A stretch of 12,920 nucleotides of DNA from Longimicrobiales bacterium. Lineage in GTDB: Bacteria; Gemmatimonadota; Gemmatimonadetes; Longimicrobiales; Gaopeijiaceae. The notes below the pieces were generated by a model, which saw only the letters and a program-made list of their open reading frames with translations, did no database searches and was not told the origin of the DNA. The position numbers and the translations under genes are program-made. Shown here in pieces: positions 5,802 to 12,920 of the stretch. Positions within the stretch are counted from its first letter, which is position 1, and each line of letters begins with the position of its first letter. The stretch covers positions 1 through 12,920 of the forward strand of contig JANQME010000289.1 of NCBI GenBank assembly GCA_028280205.1, read 5' to 3'.

Positions 5802-6512
5802 TTAGCGCCGCTTCGGCTGCGCCGGACGCATCTCGATGCGGCTGACGTGGGCCTCCTTCGGGTACTCGAGGAGCTGCATCACGGCGAGGGCGCAGTCGTC
5901 CGCCTCGAGCTTCCAGCCACGCTCCGGCACCTGCTCGTGGTCGTTGAACGGGGTGTTGACGCTTCCCGGCATCACGATCGAGACGCGCACGTCGTCATAG
6001 CGAACGTCGAGCATCATGGCCTCGGTCATCCCCAGCAGCCCGAACTTGCTGGCGTTGTACCCGGTGCCGCCGGCGAAGGTGTTGCGGCTCGCCAGCGAGC
6101 CGATGTTCACGATGTAGCCGTCGCCCGATGCGCTCAGGTGCGGCAGCGCGGCCTTGGACAGGTAGAAGACGCCGCCCAGGTTCACGTCCACCTGGAGCTG
6201 CCACTCCTCGACCGTCATCTCGCCGATCGACTTGAAGATCCCGAGCCCGGCGTTGTTCACCAGCACGTCGAGTCGCCCGAACTGCTCGACCGTGCGCTCC
6301 ACGAGTGTCGCGCACGCCGACGGGTCGGACACGTCGCCGGGGATCCCGAGCGCGTGCTCCCCCAGGCGCTCGGCGACCGAGCGGACGTCGGCCTCCGTCC
6401 GCGCCGTGACGGCCACGCGCATCCCCTCGTTGAGCATGCGTTCGGCGATCGCGAGTCCGATGCCCTTCGTGGCACCGGTGACGAGCGCGACCTTCTCGGT
6501 GAGATTCGACAT
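5802..6512 (-). CDS. Short-chain dehydrogenase/reductase upstream of fumC
   Basis: Classical SDR of 236 residues. TGATKGIG is at 12-19, NNAG at 86-89, and the tetrad is Asn111, Ser139, Tyr152, Lys156 (YNASK). Arg38 after strand two suggests NADP(H). The C-terminus (EADDCALAVMQLLEYP, then VSRIEMRPAQPK) resembles the generic sugar- or ketone-reductase group, so no substrate can be assigned. The ATG at 6512 gives the usual short lead (MSNLTEKVALVTG) to the first strand; the frame is open much further upstream but encodes nothing family-like there. It is the first gene of a two-gene unit with fumC, and diverges from the pteridine-reductase-like gene across 64 bases. That short gap must hold both promoters, yet no strong -35/-10 pair is visible in it. 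Confidence 0.9.
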   Translation of the reverse strand: MSNLTEKVALVTGATKGIGLAIAERMLNEGMRVAVTARTEADVRSVAERLGEHALGIPGDVSDPSACATLVERTVEQFGRLDVLVNNAGLGIFKSIGEMTVEEWQLQVDVNLGGVFYLSKAALPHLSASGDGYIVNIGSLASRNTFAGGTGYNASKFGLLGMTEAMMLDVRYDDVRVSIVMPGSVNTPFNDHEQVPERGWKLEADDCALAVMQLLEYPKEAHVSRIEMRPAQPKRR

Positions 6513-6576
6513 TCGATTCCATAGTTCCAGGACGAAGCGGGCGACGAGGACGGCCCGCGGACACGGGAGTCTGGCG

Positions 6577-7353
6577 ATGGGCCCGGGGGAATGGCAACGG
6601 ACAGCGCTGGTCACCGGGGGAGCCATCCGGGTCGGTCGGGCGATCGCGATCGCTCTCGCCGAGGACGGACACGATGTCGCCGTCGTGTACCGGTCCTCTT
6701 CGGACGCGGCCCGGGCGACGGTGCGGGAGATCGAGGCCGAGGGCCGCCGGGCCGTCGCGATCCAGGCCGACCTCGCCGAGCCCGACGCGTCCGGAGCGGT
6801 GGCGGCGGCCGTCCGGGACGAGTGGGGCGGCCTCGACGTCCTCGTGAACTCGGCGGCCTCCTTCCGCGACGTGCCCCTCCTGGACGTCGACGCAGAGGAG
6901 TGGGACGCGGTGATGGCGGTGAACGTGCGCGCGCCACACCTGCTCACGCGCGCCTGTGCGCCGATGCTGCGCGCGCGGGGCGGCTGCGTCGTGAACCTCA
7001 CGGATCTCTCCGCCTTCCAGGCGTGGACGGAGTACCCGCATCACGCCGTCTCGAAGGCGGCGCTCGCGCACCTGACCCGCTTGCAGGCGCGGGCGCTCGC
7101 ACCCGAAGTCCGGGTCAACGCGGTCGCCCCCGGCGCGGTGCTTCCTCCGGACGACTGGTCCGACGAGCGCTGGGAGTCACTCGCCCGGCGCGCCGTGCTC
7201 GGACGGGTCGGCGGTCCCGGAGACGTGGTGGGGGCCGTGCGCTACCTCGTGGACGCCCATTTCGTCACCGGGCACGTCCTGCCGGTCGATGGAGGCCGGC
7301 TGCTCGGCCCCACGGGACCACTCCCGTCGACGCTCGACGAGGACGACGGATAG
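6577..7353 (+). CDS. Pteridine-reductase-like SDR (PTR1/FolM group) with His at the catalytic Tyr position
   Basis: 258 residues. The cofactor motif is TGGAIRVG (13-20), with Arg in place of the usual second Gly. This is the TGxxxRxG form of PTR1/FolM enzymes, which reduce dihydro- or oxidised pterins with NADPH. VNSAASF (90-96) and NLTDLSAF (140-147, Asp143 where PTR1 has the active-site Asp and most SDRs have Ser) also match that group, as do APEVRVNAVAPGAVLPP (175-191) and VLPVDGGRLLG (234-244). Lys160 is present, but the residue four before it is His156, not Tyr (YPHHAVSK; the nearest Tyr is 153). The ATG at 6577 has a GGAG 7 bases upstream. The 3' end is convergent with trxB. It may work in pterin salvage together with the pterin operon at 542-2289, or it may have a different substrate or chemistry because of the His. 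Confidence 0.85.
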   Translation: MGPGEWQRTALVTGGAIRVGRAIAIALAEDGHDVAVVYRSSSDAARATVREIEAEGRRAVAIQADLAEPDASGAVAAAVRDEWGGLDVLVNSAASFRDVPLLDVDAEEWDAVMAVNVRAPHLLTRACAPMLRARGGCVVNLTDLSAFQAWTEYPHHAVSKAALAHLTRLQARALAPEVRVNAVAPGAVLPPDDWSDERWESLARRAVLGRVGGPGDVVGAVRYLVDAHFVTGHVLPVDGGRLLGPTGPLPSTLDEDDG

Positions 7354-7405
7354 GGTTCGGACGCCCGCTCGACTCTCCCACCCGGCGCGCGCCACGCCGT
7401 CGTCC
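7341..7405. terminator. Inverted repeat between convergent genes
   Basis: GGACGACGG (7341-7349, last codons of the plus-strand SDR) and CCGTCGTCC (7397-7405) form a perfect 9-bp inverted repeat around 47 bases, and TCGGACG/CGTCCGA (7357-7363 with 7401-7407) is an alternative 7-bp pairing. It spans the 56-base gap before the trxB stop and could act as a shared terminator hairpin. There is no T-run and the loop is long, so support is modest. Confidence 0.3.
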
Positions 7406-7409
7406 GACA

Positions 7410-8432
7410 TCACACCGCCGTCGCGGCCTCCGCGTCGACTGCTTCCGGGGCGAGCGTTTCCGGCCCGCCGTGGGCGAGCCAGCGCTCGGCCTCCAGAGCC
7501 GCCATGCAACCGGTTCCGGCGGCGGTGACGGCCTGTCGGTAGAAGTCGTCCATGACGTCGCCGGCGGCGAAGATGCCCGGCACCGAAGTCTGCGTGCGCC
7601 ACGGGATCGGGGTACGCACGTATCCGTTCTCCTTCAGCTCGACCACACCCTGCAGGAACGCCGTGTTCGGCGTGTGTCCGATCGCGAGGAAGAGGCCGCC
7701 CACGGCCACTTCACGCTCCTGCCCCGACACGGTGTCCTTCAGCCGGATCCCGGTGATCACGTCGTCGCCGAGCACCTCGGTGACCACCGAGTTCCAGGCG
7801 AAGGTGATCTTCTCGTTCTCCATCGCGCGCTCCGCCATGATCCGCGACGCGCGCAGCGTGTCACGACGGTGCACCACGACGACCTCGCGCGCGAACTTGG
7901 TCAGGTAGAGCGCCTCTTCCATGGCGGAGTCGCCCCCTCCGACCACCGCGAGCACCTGGTCCCGGAAGTGGGGAAGCGCCCCATCGCAGACTGCGCACGC
8001 GCTCACTCCGCCGCCCGTCTGCGCGAGCCGCTGCTCGTTCTCCAGCCCGAGCCACTTCGCGTTCGCGCCCGTGGCCACGATCACCGAGTCGGCGAGCACG
8101 ACCGCGCCACTCGTCGTCTCCAGGCGGAATGGGTGCCCGGCGGGATCGATCGCGACGACGTCCTCGGTGAGCACGCGCGTGCCGAAGCGGAGCGCCTGCT
8201 CCTTCATCTCCATCATGAGCGTCTGCCCATCCACGCCCTCCCGGAAGCCCGGGTAGTTCTCGACTTCCGTGGTGAACATGAGCTGCCCACCCGGGATCAT
8301 CGTGCGGCTGACGCCGCCCTCGATGACGAACGGGTCGAGCTCGGCGCGGGCGGCGTAGATCGCAGCGGTCCAGCCCGCCGGGCCGGAGCCGATGATGACC
8401 ACGCGCTCTCTCGTCGGCGTGCCGTCGGACAT
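7410..8432 (-). CDS. trxB: Thioredoxin-disulfide reductase (NADPH)
   Basis: Low-molecular-weight flavoprotein that passes electrons from NADPH via FAD to thioredoxin. Length is 340 residues. FAD motif GSGPAG is at 15-20, the redox-active pair is CAVC (146-149, in SACAVCDGALP), the NADPH motif GGGDSA is at 165-170 with HRR at 188-190 for the 2'-phosphate, and the C-terminal FAD motif is GDV (291-293). The last 20 residues (acidic, Ala-rich) are a tail beyond the family core. The start at 8432 is preferred because AAGGAGG lies 7 bases upstream. An ATG at 8438 would overlap the upstream stop as ATGA but leaves only one base after the Shine-Dalgarno. It directly follows the ferredoxin-NADP reductase gene (2-base gap), forming a two-gene redox operon. 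Confidence 0.95.
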   Translation of the reverse strand: MSDGTPTRERVVIIGSGPAGWTAAIYAARAELDPFVIEGGVSRTMIPGGQLMFTTEVENYPGFREGVDGQTLMMEMKEQALRFGTRVLTEDVVAIDPAGHPFRLETTSGAVVLADSVIVATGANAKWLGLENEQRLAQTGGGVSACAVCDGALPHFRDQVLAVVGGGDSAMEEALYLTKFAREVVVVHRRDTLRASRIMAERAMENEKITFAWNSVVTEVLGDDVITGIRLKDTVSGQEREVAVGGLFLAIGHTPNTAFLQGVVELKENGYVRTPIPWRTQTSVPGIFAAGDVMDDFYRQAVTAAGTGCMAALEAERWLAHGGPETLAPEAVDAEAATAV

Positions 8433-8434
8433 CG

Positions 8435-9442
8435 TCATGCCTCCTTGAAGACCTTCATGTTGGTCGAGTGCCCCGGATTCACTCGGGCGCTCGGGTCGAC
8501 GAAGTGCACCGCCTGATTCACCGCGACGGCCGCCTCGGCGAAGCCCGTGGCGATCAGATCGAGCTTCCCGTCGTAGTCGACGACGTCTCCGGCGGCGTAC
8601 ACGCCGGGGATCGACGTCGCCATGTGCGAATCGACCATGATCCGGTTCTTCTGCACGTTCAGCCCCCACGACTTCATCGGCCCCAGATCCGGCTTGAAGC
8701 CGAGGCACGAGAGCAGGACGTCGCACTCGATCACCGCGTCCTCGTCGGTCCGGTTGTCGAAGATCGTCACCTGCTCGACCCGGTCGGACCCCAGGATCGT
8801 GCGCACTTCGTGAAACGTCCTCAGCTCCACCTCGCCCGCCTCGACGAGCTCCATGACCTGGGCGACCGAGGCCTCGTGGGCCCGCCAACCGTCTCGTCGG
8901 TGCACGAGCATCACGGAGGCGGCCACGTCCTTGAGCATCAGGATGAAGTCGAAGGCGGTGTCGCCACCCCCGACGATCACCACCCGCTTGTCGCGGAATG
9001 CCTCGGGGTCCTTCACCGCGTATTCGATTCCGGCGTGCATGAACTCGTCGTATCCGGGACACTTCAGCCTCATGGGCTCGAAGGCACCCTTACCTCCTGC
9101 GATGACGACGGTGCGGGTCGGGTACGTGCCGTCCGAGCACCGTAGTTCGAAGTGCTCACCGACCCATTCGAGTTCCCGGACCTGCCGGTCGAGGGTGACC
9201 TCGGGTCCGAACTGTATCGCCTGCTGCACCAGGCTCTTCACCAGATCCTTGGCGAGGACCTTGGGAAAGCCGCCCACGTCGAAAATGTACTTCTCCGGGT
9301 AGAGCGCCGTGAGCTGTCCGCCCAGCTCGGGGAGCGAATCCACGATCCGGCACGAGCTGCCCCGCATTCCAGCGTAGAAGGCGGCAAAGAGGCCCGTGGG
9401 CCCGCCGCCGATGATGGTGATGTCACGGATCTCTTCGGCCAT
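8435..9442 (-). CDS. Ferredoxin-NADP+ reductase, thioredoxin-reductase-like (YumC type)
   Basis: 335 residues with the thioredoxin-reductase fold but no redox CxxC in the NADPH domain. This is the hallmark of the YumC-type ferredoxin/flavodoxin-NADP reductases of Firmicutes, green sulfur bacteria and others. GGGPTG (12-17) binds FAD, GGGDTA (158-163) and HRR (181-183) bind NADPH, and AAGDV (283-287) is the C-terminal FAD motif. LGGQLTALYPEKYIFDVGGF (40-59) and the C-terminal NPGHSTNMKVF match that subfamily closely, including the His-Ser-Thr near the end that stacks by the flavin. The start at 9442 gives a normal length. The open frame continues upstream without family resemblance. It is first in an operon with trxB, preceded by a candidate promoter. 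The partner ferredoxin or flavodoxin is not in the window. Confidence 0.92.
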   Translation of the reverse strand: MAEEIRDITIIGGGPTGLFAAFYAGMRGSSCRIVDSLPELGGQLTALYPEKYIFDVGGFPKVLAKDLVKSLVQQAIQFGPEVTLDRQVRELEWVGEHFELRCSDGTYPTRTVVIAGGKGAFEPMRLKCPGYDEFMHAGIEYAVKDPEAFRDKRVVIVGGGDTAFDFILMLKDVAASVMLVHRRDGWRAHEASVAQVMELVEAGEVELRTFHEVRTILGSDRVEQVTIFDNRTDEDAVIECDVLLSCLGFKPDLGPMKSWGLNVQKNRIMVDSHMATSIPGVYAAGDVVDYDGKLDLIATGFAEAAVAVNQAVHFVDPSARVNPGHSTNMKVFKEA

Positions 9443-9500
9443 GGGGTCCTGCGAAGGGCGCGGTGCGACCGCCCGCGCGGAAACGGAACAGGAGCCGCAA

Positions 9501-9528
9501 AGTCTAACCCGCCGGGAGGCGCCCTCAA
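9501..9528 (-). promoter_or_regulatory. Candidate sigma70-type promoter for the ferredoxin reductase / trxB operon
   Basis: On the minus strand TTGAGG (9528-9523) is followed after 16 bases by TAGACT (9506-9501). Each box matches 4 of 6 consensus positions. A start near 9494 would give a leader of about 50 bases before the ATG at 9442. The -35 box overlaps the stop codon of the Nudix gene, so the redox operon would start inside the 3' end of the Mla operon. The fit is moderate and read by eye only. Confidence 0.4.
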
Positions 9529-10034
9529 GGCGCGGTGCCGAACACCACGCGCTGCGCGACTTTGACCACCTCGGCGGCGTTGTCGTACGAGATCCGCATG
9601 TGCGCACTGCGCAGCGGAACCCACTCACACGCCGAGATCCCTTCGCCCTCCTCCGGCACGGGCACACCCGACCGGGAGTGCATCAGGAAGAAAGTCGTAT
9701 ACTTGTGGATCCGTCGACCGCCGGCACGAAAGAACCAGTCGATCGTCGTCAGCTCGACGTCGAGCTCGAGGTCGTCGAGCCCGGTCTCCTCCCGCACCTC
9801 GCGCAGCGCCGTCTCCGCAGGGGTCTCCCCGTCCTCGGCGTGGCCCTTCGGCAGCCCCCACTTCCGGTACGGATCCCGGATCACGAGCATGTGCGCGACG
9901 CCCTCGATACTCCGCAGGACGACCCCACCCGCGCTCGTCTCGACCACGGGCTTGCGCCGTGCCGCCCCCCCGGAGCGTGCAGGCGTGGGACGGCGAGTCG
10001 AGGCTCCGCGGTCAGAAGATGGAGAGTCGGACAT
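9525..10034 (-). CDS. Nudix hydrolase
   Basis: Hydrolyses a nucleoside diphosphate linked to another moiety; the substrate cannot be told from sequence. Length is 169 residues. The complete Nudix box (G-x5-E-x7-R-E-x2-E-E-x-G) occupies 64-86, from GHAEDGE through REVREETGL, with metal ligands in REVREE. The preceding WGLPKGH and the strand VETSAGGVVLRS (31-42) are typical of the small MutT/diadenosine-polyphosphate-hydrolase-like group, as is the Tyr/Phe-rich strand KYTTFFLM. The first 28 residues are a Ser/Pro/Arg-rich, probably disordered extension. The start at 10034 lies 23 bases inside the end of mlaD in a different frame; this is the only ATG near the domain, and the overlap suggests coupled translation as the last gene of that operon. 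Confidence 0.93.
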   Translation of the reverse strand: MSDSPSSDRGASTRRPTPARSGGAARRKPVVETSAGGVVLRSIEGVAHMLVIRDPYRKWGLPKGHAEDGETPAETALREVREETGLDDLELDVELTTIDWFFRAGGRRIHKYTTFFLMHSRSGVPVPEEGEGISACEWVPLRSAHMRISYDNAAEVVKVAQRVVFGTAP

Positions 10035-11028
10035 AGCGCCCCGGATTCTCCCGGACGTCCTGAAGGAGGAAATCGAGGGAGCGTAGCACCTCCTCGGTGC
10101 GCACCGCGAGGGTCGAATCCGTGAGCAGGCGGCCGAGTGAGCCTTCTCCGGCCTCGAGCCGCGCCGCGATGCGGTCCACGCGCGCCAGGGCGGAATCGGC
10201 CCGGTCCAGGGTGACGGCCAGCCCGTCCTCGGGGTCCGAGAGATCGGCGGCGAGATCACGGATCCCGGCCGACGCCACCCGCATGTTGGTGACGATCGAG
10301 TCGATCTGCTCGTCGGCGAGCAATCCGTCCACCCGATCGAACGAACGGCGGGCCGCGATCGCGGCCTGCTCGACCTCGAGGAGGGCGCTGTCCGCGTTGG
10401 CCGTGATGCTCGCGGCGACGGCCGACTGCTGTTCGACGAGGGCACGGAGGTCTTCCGTGATCGCCTCGACGTTGCCGATCGCCGCGGTGAGGTTCGCGGC
10501 GGTCTCGTCGTTGAACGTCAGCTCGAGTCGATCGGTGAGGTCGGCGAGGTTGCCCGAGATCTGCTCGGCCGACGCAGTGAGGCGAGTGATCTCGGGGAGC
10601 GCGTACCCACCCAGCAGGGGCCCGGGCACACCCGCGCTCGTCGAAGCGTCGGGCGGGACGTCGTAGAAGGAGAAACGCGGGAACCGGGCGACGCTCACGA
10701 TCTCGGCCTGCCAGTCCCCGAAGAGCGACTCCGGACCGAGGACGACCGCCGGATCGGGCGGTAGCTCCACCGGGTCGGTGAGGAGCATGGTTACACGGAT
10801 CGCGTCGCCCGAGGGCTCCACCGTGATCGACGCGACCGTTCCGATCCGGACGCCGCGGTACGTCACGGGATTGCCTTCGTCGAGCTGACCCGCAGACAGC
10901 ATGAGCGCTTCCACGGTCCGCGTGGGCCGGCCGAAGTTGGTTCCCTGCAGCCAGAGCGTACCGACGACGGCCACCGCGACGGCCACGATGATCACGAGCC
11001 CGACCAGGAACTCCCTGCCGCGGCTCAT
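10012..11028 (-). CDS. mlaD: MCE/MlaD-family periplasmic lipid-binding protein
   Basis: Substrate-binding subunit of an Mla-type ABC transporter that moves lipids between inner and outer membranes. Of 338 residues, 7-27 form one N-terminal transmembrane anchor (FLVGLVIIVAVAVAVVGTLW). Residues about 36-113 are the MCE domain (SAGQLDEGNPVTYRGVRIGT, then LFGDWQAEI). Residues 145-325 are a long, mostly helical, probably coiled-coil region rich in Ala, Asp and Leu, as in MCE proteins that oligomerise into tubes or rings. GEGSLGRLLTD (294-304) and the ending ENPGRYVRLSIF are features often seen in MCE proteins of this kind. It is twice the length of E. coli MlaD because of the helical tail. The start at 11028 overlaps the mlaF stop by ATGA. 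It is exported by its uncleaved N-terminal anchor. Confidence 0.93.
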   Translation of the reverse strand: MSRGREFLVGLVIIVAVAVAVVGTLWLQGTNFGRPTRTVEALMLSAGQLDEGNPVTYRGVRIGTVASITVEPSGDAIRVTMLLTDPVELPPDPAVVLGPESLFGDWQAEIVSVARFPRFSFYDVPPDASTSAGVPGPLLGGYALPEITRLTASAEQISGNLADLTDRLELTFNDETAANLTAAIGNVEAITEDLRALVEQQSAVAASITANADSALLEVEQAAIAARRSFDRVDGLLADEQIDSIVTNMRVASAGIRDLAADLSDPEDGLAVTLDRADSALARVDRIAARLEAGEGSLGRLLTDSTLAVRTEEVLRSLDFLLQDVRENPGRYVRLSIF

Positions 11029-11780
11029 CGTCCGGCCGCCATCAGCTCGGGTCTGCCCTCGATGAAGCCCTTCACGATCGGATCCTCACAGGCGCGCACC
11101 TCGTCCGGCGTCCCGTCGATTCGGATGACGCCGTCGTAGAGCATCGCCACGCGATCGGCGATGCGGAAGGCGCTCTTCATGTCGTGGGAGATCACCACAC
11201 CCGTCACGCCGAGCTCGTCCGACATGCGCAGGATGAGCTCGTCGATCACCGCAGTGGTGACCGGATCGAGCCCGGTCGTCGGCTCGTCGTACAGGATGTA
11301 CTTGGGACGGGTCGCGATTGCCCGGGCGAGGCCGACCCTCTTCCGCTGCCCGCCCGAAAGCTGAGACGGCAGCCGATCGCCATACCCGTCCAGATCGACC
11401 ATCCGCAGACAATCCGCGACCCGGTCGGGGATGTCGGCGTCCGGAAAATCCGGCATGCGGCGCAGCCCCATGCCGACGTTCTCCGCGATCGTCATGGAGT
11501 CGAAGAGCGCGGCGAACTGGAAGACGAAGCCGACGTTGCGGCGAAGCTGGTAGAGCGACTCCTGATCGAGCCGTGAGACGTTGTGCTCATCGACCCAGAC
11601 TTCGCCCCCATCGGGCCTGAGCAGCCCGACGATGTGCTTGAGCGCGACGGACTTCCCCGAGCCGGAGCCACCGATGACGACGGTCGTCTCCCCATCCCGG
11701 ATGGAGAGGGTGAAGCCCTTGAGGACGTGCTTGTCTCCGAAAGACTTGTGGACGTCGAGGATCTCGATGCTCAAGGGCAC
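11025..11780 (-). CDS. mlaF: ABC transporter ATP-binding protein, MlaF type
   Basis: Cytoplasmic ATPase of the lipid transporter, working with MlaE and MlaD. Length is 251 residues. Walker A GGSGSGKS (37-44), Q-loop Gln88 (FVFQFAALFDSMT), signature LSGGQRKRVG (141-150), Walker B YILYDEPTTGLDP (161-173, Asp165/Glu166) and the H-loop His199 (ISHDMKSAF) are all intact. The LFDSMT stretch after the Q-loop and the ISHDMK motif are characteristic of the Mla/Ttg2A subgroup. The start is GTG at 11780, four bases after the mlaE stop; a TTG two codons later is the only nearby alternative. The 3' end overlaps mlaD by 4 bases. The order mlaE-mlaF-mlaD differs from the E. coli order, where mlaF comes first. 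Confidence 0.95.
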   Translation of the reverse strand: MPLSIEILDVHKSFGDKHVLKGFTLSIRDGETTVVIGGSGSGKSVALKHIVGLLRPDGGEVWVDEHNVSRLDQESLYQLRRNVGFVFQFAALFDSMTIAENVGMGLRRMPDFPDADIPDRVADCLRMVDLDGYGDRLPSQLSGGQRKRVGLARAIATRPKYILYDEPTTGLDPVTTAVIDELILRMSDELGVTGVVISHDMKSAFRIADRVAMLYDGVIRIDGTPDEVRACEDPIVKGFIEGRPELMAAGR

Positions 11781-11784
11781 GAGC

Positions 11785-12567
11785 TCAGCGCAGGAGGACG
11801 GCCGCCCAGAAGGCGTCGAGCACCAGGATGATCATGCTCGAGATGACGACGGCTCGCGTCGTCGAGCGCCCCACGCCCTCCGCACCCCCTCGCGTCTGGT
11901 AGCCGAACGCGCACCCGACCGAAGTCACCGTGATGCCGAAGGTCATCGCCTTGATCATCGAGAAGCGCACGTCGAAGGGCTCGAAGAAGAGGCGGACACC
12001 CCTCATGAACTGCAGAGCCGACAGGTCGAGGAGCGCGAGCGATGCACCCAGCCCGGCGAGGATGCCGATCGCGTTGGCGAGCACCACGATCATCGGAAAC
12101 ATGATCGCGCCCGCCAGAATCCGCGGGACGATGAGATAAGCCACCGGGTCGTAGGCGAGCGTCTCGAGCGCGTCGATCTGCTCCGTCACCCGCATCGTCC
12201 CGATCTCGGCGGCGATGTTCGCGCCGACTCGTCCGGAGAGCGCGAGGCCGGTGAGGACGGGCCCGAGCTCCAGGATCATCGTCTTGCCGACCAGCGCGCC
12301 CACGAAGTAGAGAGGGACCGCGCCGGTGAAGGTGTACGAGGCCTGAAGTGCGAGGACGATCCCCGTGAACGTCGCGATGAAGAGGGCGATCGGCACCGAG
12401 TCGACCCCGACCCGGGCCATCTGCCCGAGGAGGTGCGGTCCCCAGAGCGACGCCTTGCGAAGCGCACGCAGCGCATCGACCCCCAGGAATCCGGCTCGAC
12501 CCACGGCCGATACCGAGGTGACGGCGGTCCGGCCCACGGATTCCACGTATGCGGTGGGAGCAGCCAT
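11785..12567 (-). CDS. mlaE: ABC transporter permease, MlaE type
   Basis: Inner-membrane permease of the Mla lipid transporter. Length is 260 residues, the family norm. An amphipathic N-terminal helix (about 32-50) is followed by roughly five hydrophobic segments, near 55-78, 84-110, 144-180, 205-222 and 236-257. The conserved cytoplasmic coupling region EIGTMRVTEQIDAL (121-134), followed by AYDPVAYLIVPR, is the signature of the family. The C-terminal GCAFGYQTRGGAEGVGRSTT (218-237) is also diagnostic. The ATG at 12567 has GGAG only one base upstream, so initiation may be weak or coupled. It is separated by 72 bases from the partial gene upstream. No STAS-domain protein (MlaB) or MlaC is found next to these genes in the window. 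Confidence 0.95.
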   Translation of the reverse strand: MAAPTAYVESVGRTAVTSVSAVGRAGFLGVDALRALRKASLWGPHLLGQMARVGVDSVPIALFIATFTGIVLALQASYTFTGAVPLYFVGALVGKTMILELGPVLTGLALSGRVGANIAAEIGTMRVTEQIDALETLAYDPVAYLIVPRILAGAIMFPMIVVLANAIGILAGLGASLALLDLSALQFMRGVRLFFEPFDVRFSMIKAMTFGITVTSVGCAFGYQTRGGAEGVGRSTTRAVVISSMIILVLDAFWAAVLLR

Positions 12568-12639
12568 GCTCCGAATCTACGAGAAAACGGCGTCGCCGGA
12601 TGCAGAGACGCCGCGGCTCCGACCCGGGTGGGCCGGACG

Positions 12640-12920
12640 TCACTCCTCCGGCGGCTCCTCGCTCTCGAGCGTGAACTCGACCTCCTCGGGTCGACCGTTC
12701 TCGCCGGGCACCTCGTACGCGATGCGGACGCGACGCACCGCGGCGCGCGGATCGATGAGCGCGATCTCGAACTCGAGCGCCTGATCGGCCGAGACGATGC
12801 GGGTTCGGATCCGATCCCCGGGCTCGGCCTCGGGGCCGCCCGCCGGGTTGCGGAAGAGTGTCTTGGTGGACTGCCGGCCGGACTCGAGCGTGCGGGTCAC
12901 CTTGACCTGCTTGAGCCAGT
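12640..12920 (-). CDS. Hypothetical protein, start beyond or near window edge
   Basis: Not recognised. The frame is open to the right edge; 93 codons are visible. A GTG at 12900 could be a start, but the upstream codons read WLKQVK and continue smoothly into VTRTLESGRQSTKTLFRNP, so the gene probably begins outside the window. The visible part is hydrophilic, with alternating strand-like stretches (RIRTRIVSADQALEFEIALI, then VRRVRIAYEVPGE, then EEVEFTLES) and an acidic end (EEPPEE). No cysteine, signal peptide or membrane segment is seen. It may be a small beta-rich protein. It is the gene just upstream of mlaE on the same strand, 72 bases away, so it could be co-transcribed with the lipid transporter. 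Confidence 0.65.
   Translation of the reverse strand, partial: WLKQVKVTRTLESGRQSTKTLFRNPAGGPEAEPGDRIRTRIVSADQALEFEIALIDPRAAVRRVRIAYEVPGENGRPEEVEFTLESEEPPEE

Noticed and set aside
6591..8516. 641-codon plus-strand open frame crossing the pteridine-reductase-like gene and trxB
   Set aside because: It overlaps two well-supported genes in other frames and has a repetitive Arg/Gly/Asp composition; not a protein gene.
1..12920. Mobile elements, CRISPR arrays, tRNA or rRNA genes, toxin-antitoxin or defence genes
   Set aside because: Looked for on both strands; no transposase, integrase, regularly spaced repeats, cloverleaf or known defence domain was found.

Overview
This is a GC-rich, gene-dense bacterial chromosomal segment with strong third-position GC. 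It carries MlaE/MlaF/MlaD-type lipid-transport genes, so the host almost certainly has an outer membrane. The mix (Mla system, YumC-type ferredoxin-NADP reductase, several SDRs, a Trm112-like protein) would fit a lineage such as Gemmatimonadota, but that placement is a guess. No insertion sequence, phage gene, tRNA, rRNA or CRISPR array was seen. Most genes lie on the minus strand in tight runs; only two are on plus.

Layout from left to right. (1) 1-2289, minus: a four-gene run read from right to left. It starts with a 6-pyruvoyl-tetrahydropterin synthase whose active-site spacing is the biopterin type, followed by GTP cyclohydrolase I (folE), a short-chain dehydrogenase, and a Trm112-like zinc-ribbon protein cut by the window edge. 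(2) 2290-2641: a 352-base non-coding gap. It holds a long self-complementary RNA candidate on the minus strand, closed by a 14-bp end-to-end helix, with a TATATT box at its 5' side and an intrinsic terminator at its 3' side. (3) 2642-3565, minus: endonuclease IV (nfo). It diverges from an unrecognised 148-residue plus-strand gene (3801-4247), which is followed by four consecutive hairpins. (4) 4405-6512, minus: an SDR and then class II fumarase (fumC). (5) 6577-7353, plus: a pteridine-reductase-like SDR in which the usual catalytic tyrosine reads as histidine. (6) 7410-9442, minus: ferredoxin-NADP reductase and thioredoxin reductase, back to back. (7) 9525-12920, minus: a partial unknown gene, then mlaE, mlaF and mlaD, with a Nudix hydrolase overlapping the end of mlaD.

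How the genes fit together: the left-hand operon contains the first two committed enzymes of tetrahydrobiopterin synthesis plus a reductase that could supply the third step. A pteridine-reductase-like enzyme lies 4 kb away. This suggests, without proving, a bacterial biopterin pathway. The right half is housekeeping: outer-membrane lipid trafficking, nucleotide clean-up, NADPH-linked redox, the TCA cycle and base-excision repair. The least explained element is the structured RNA between nfo and the pterin operon.
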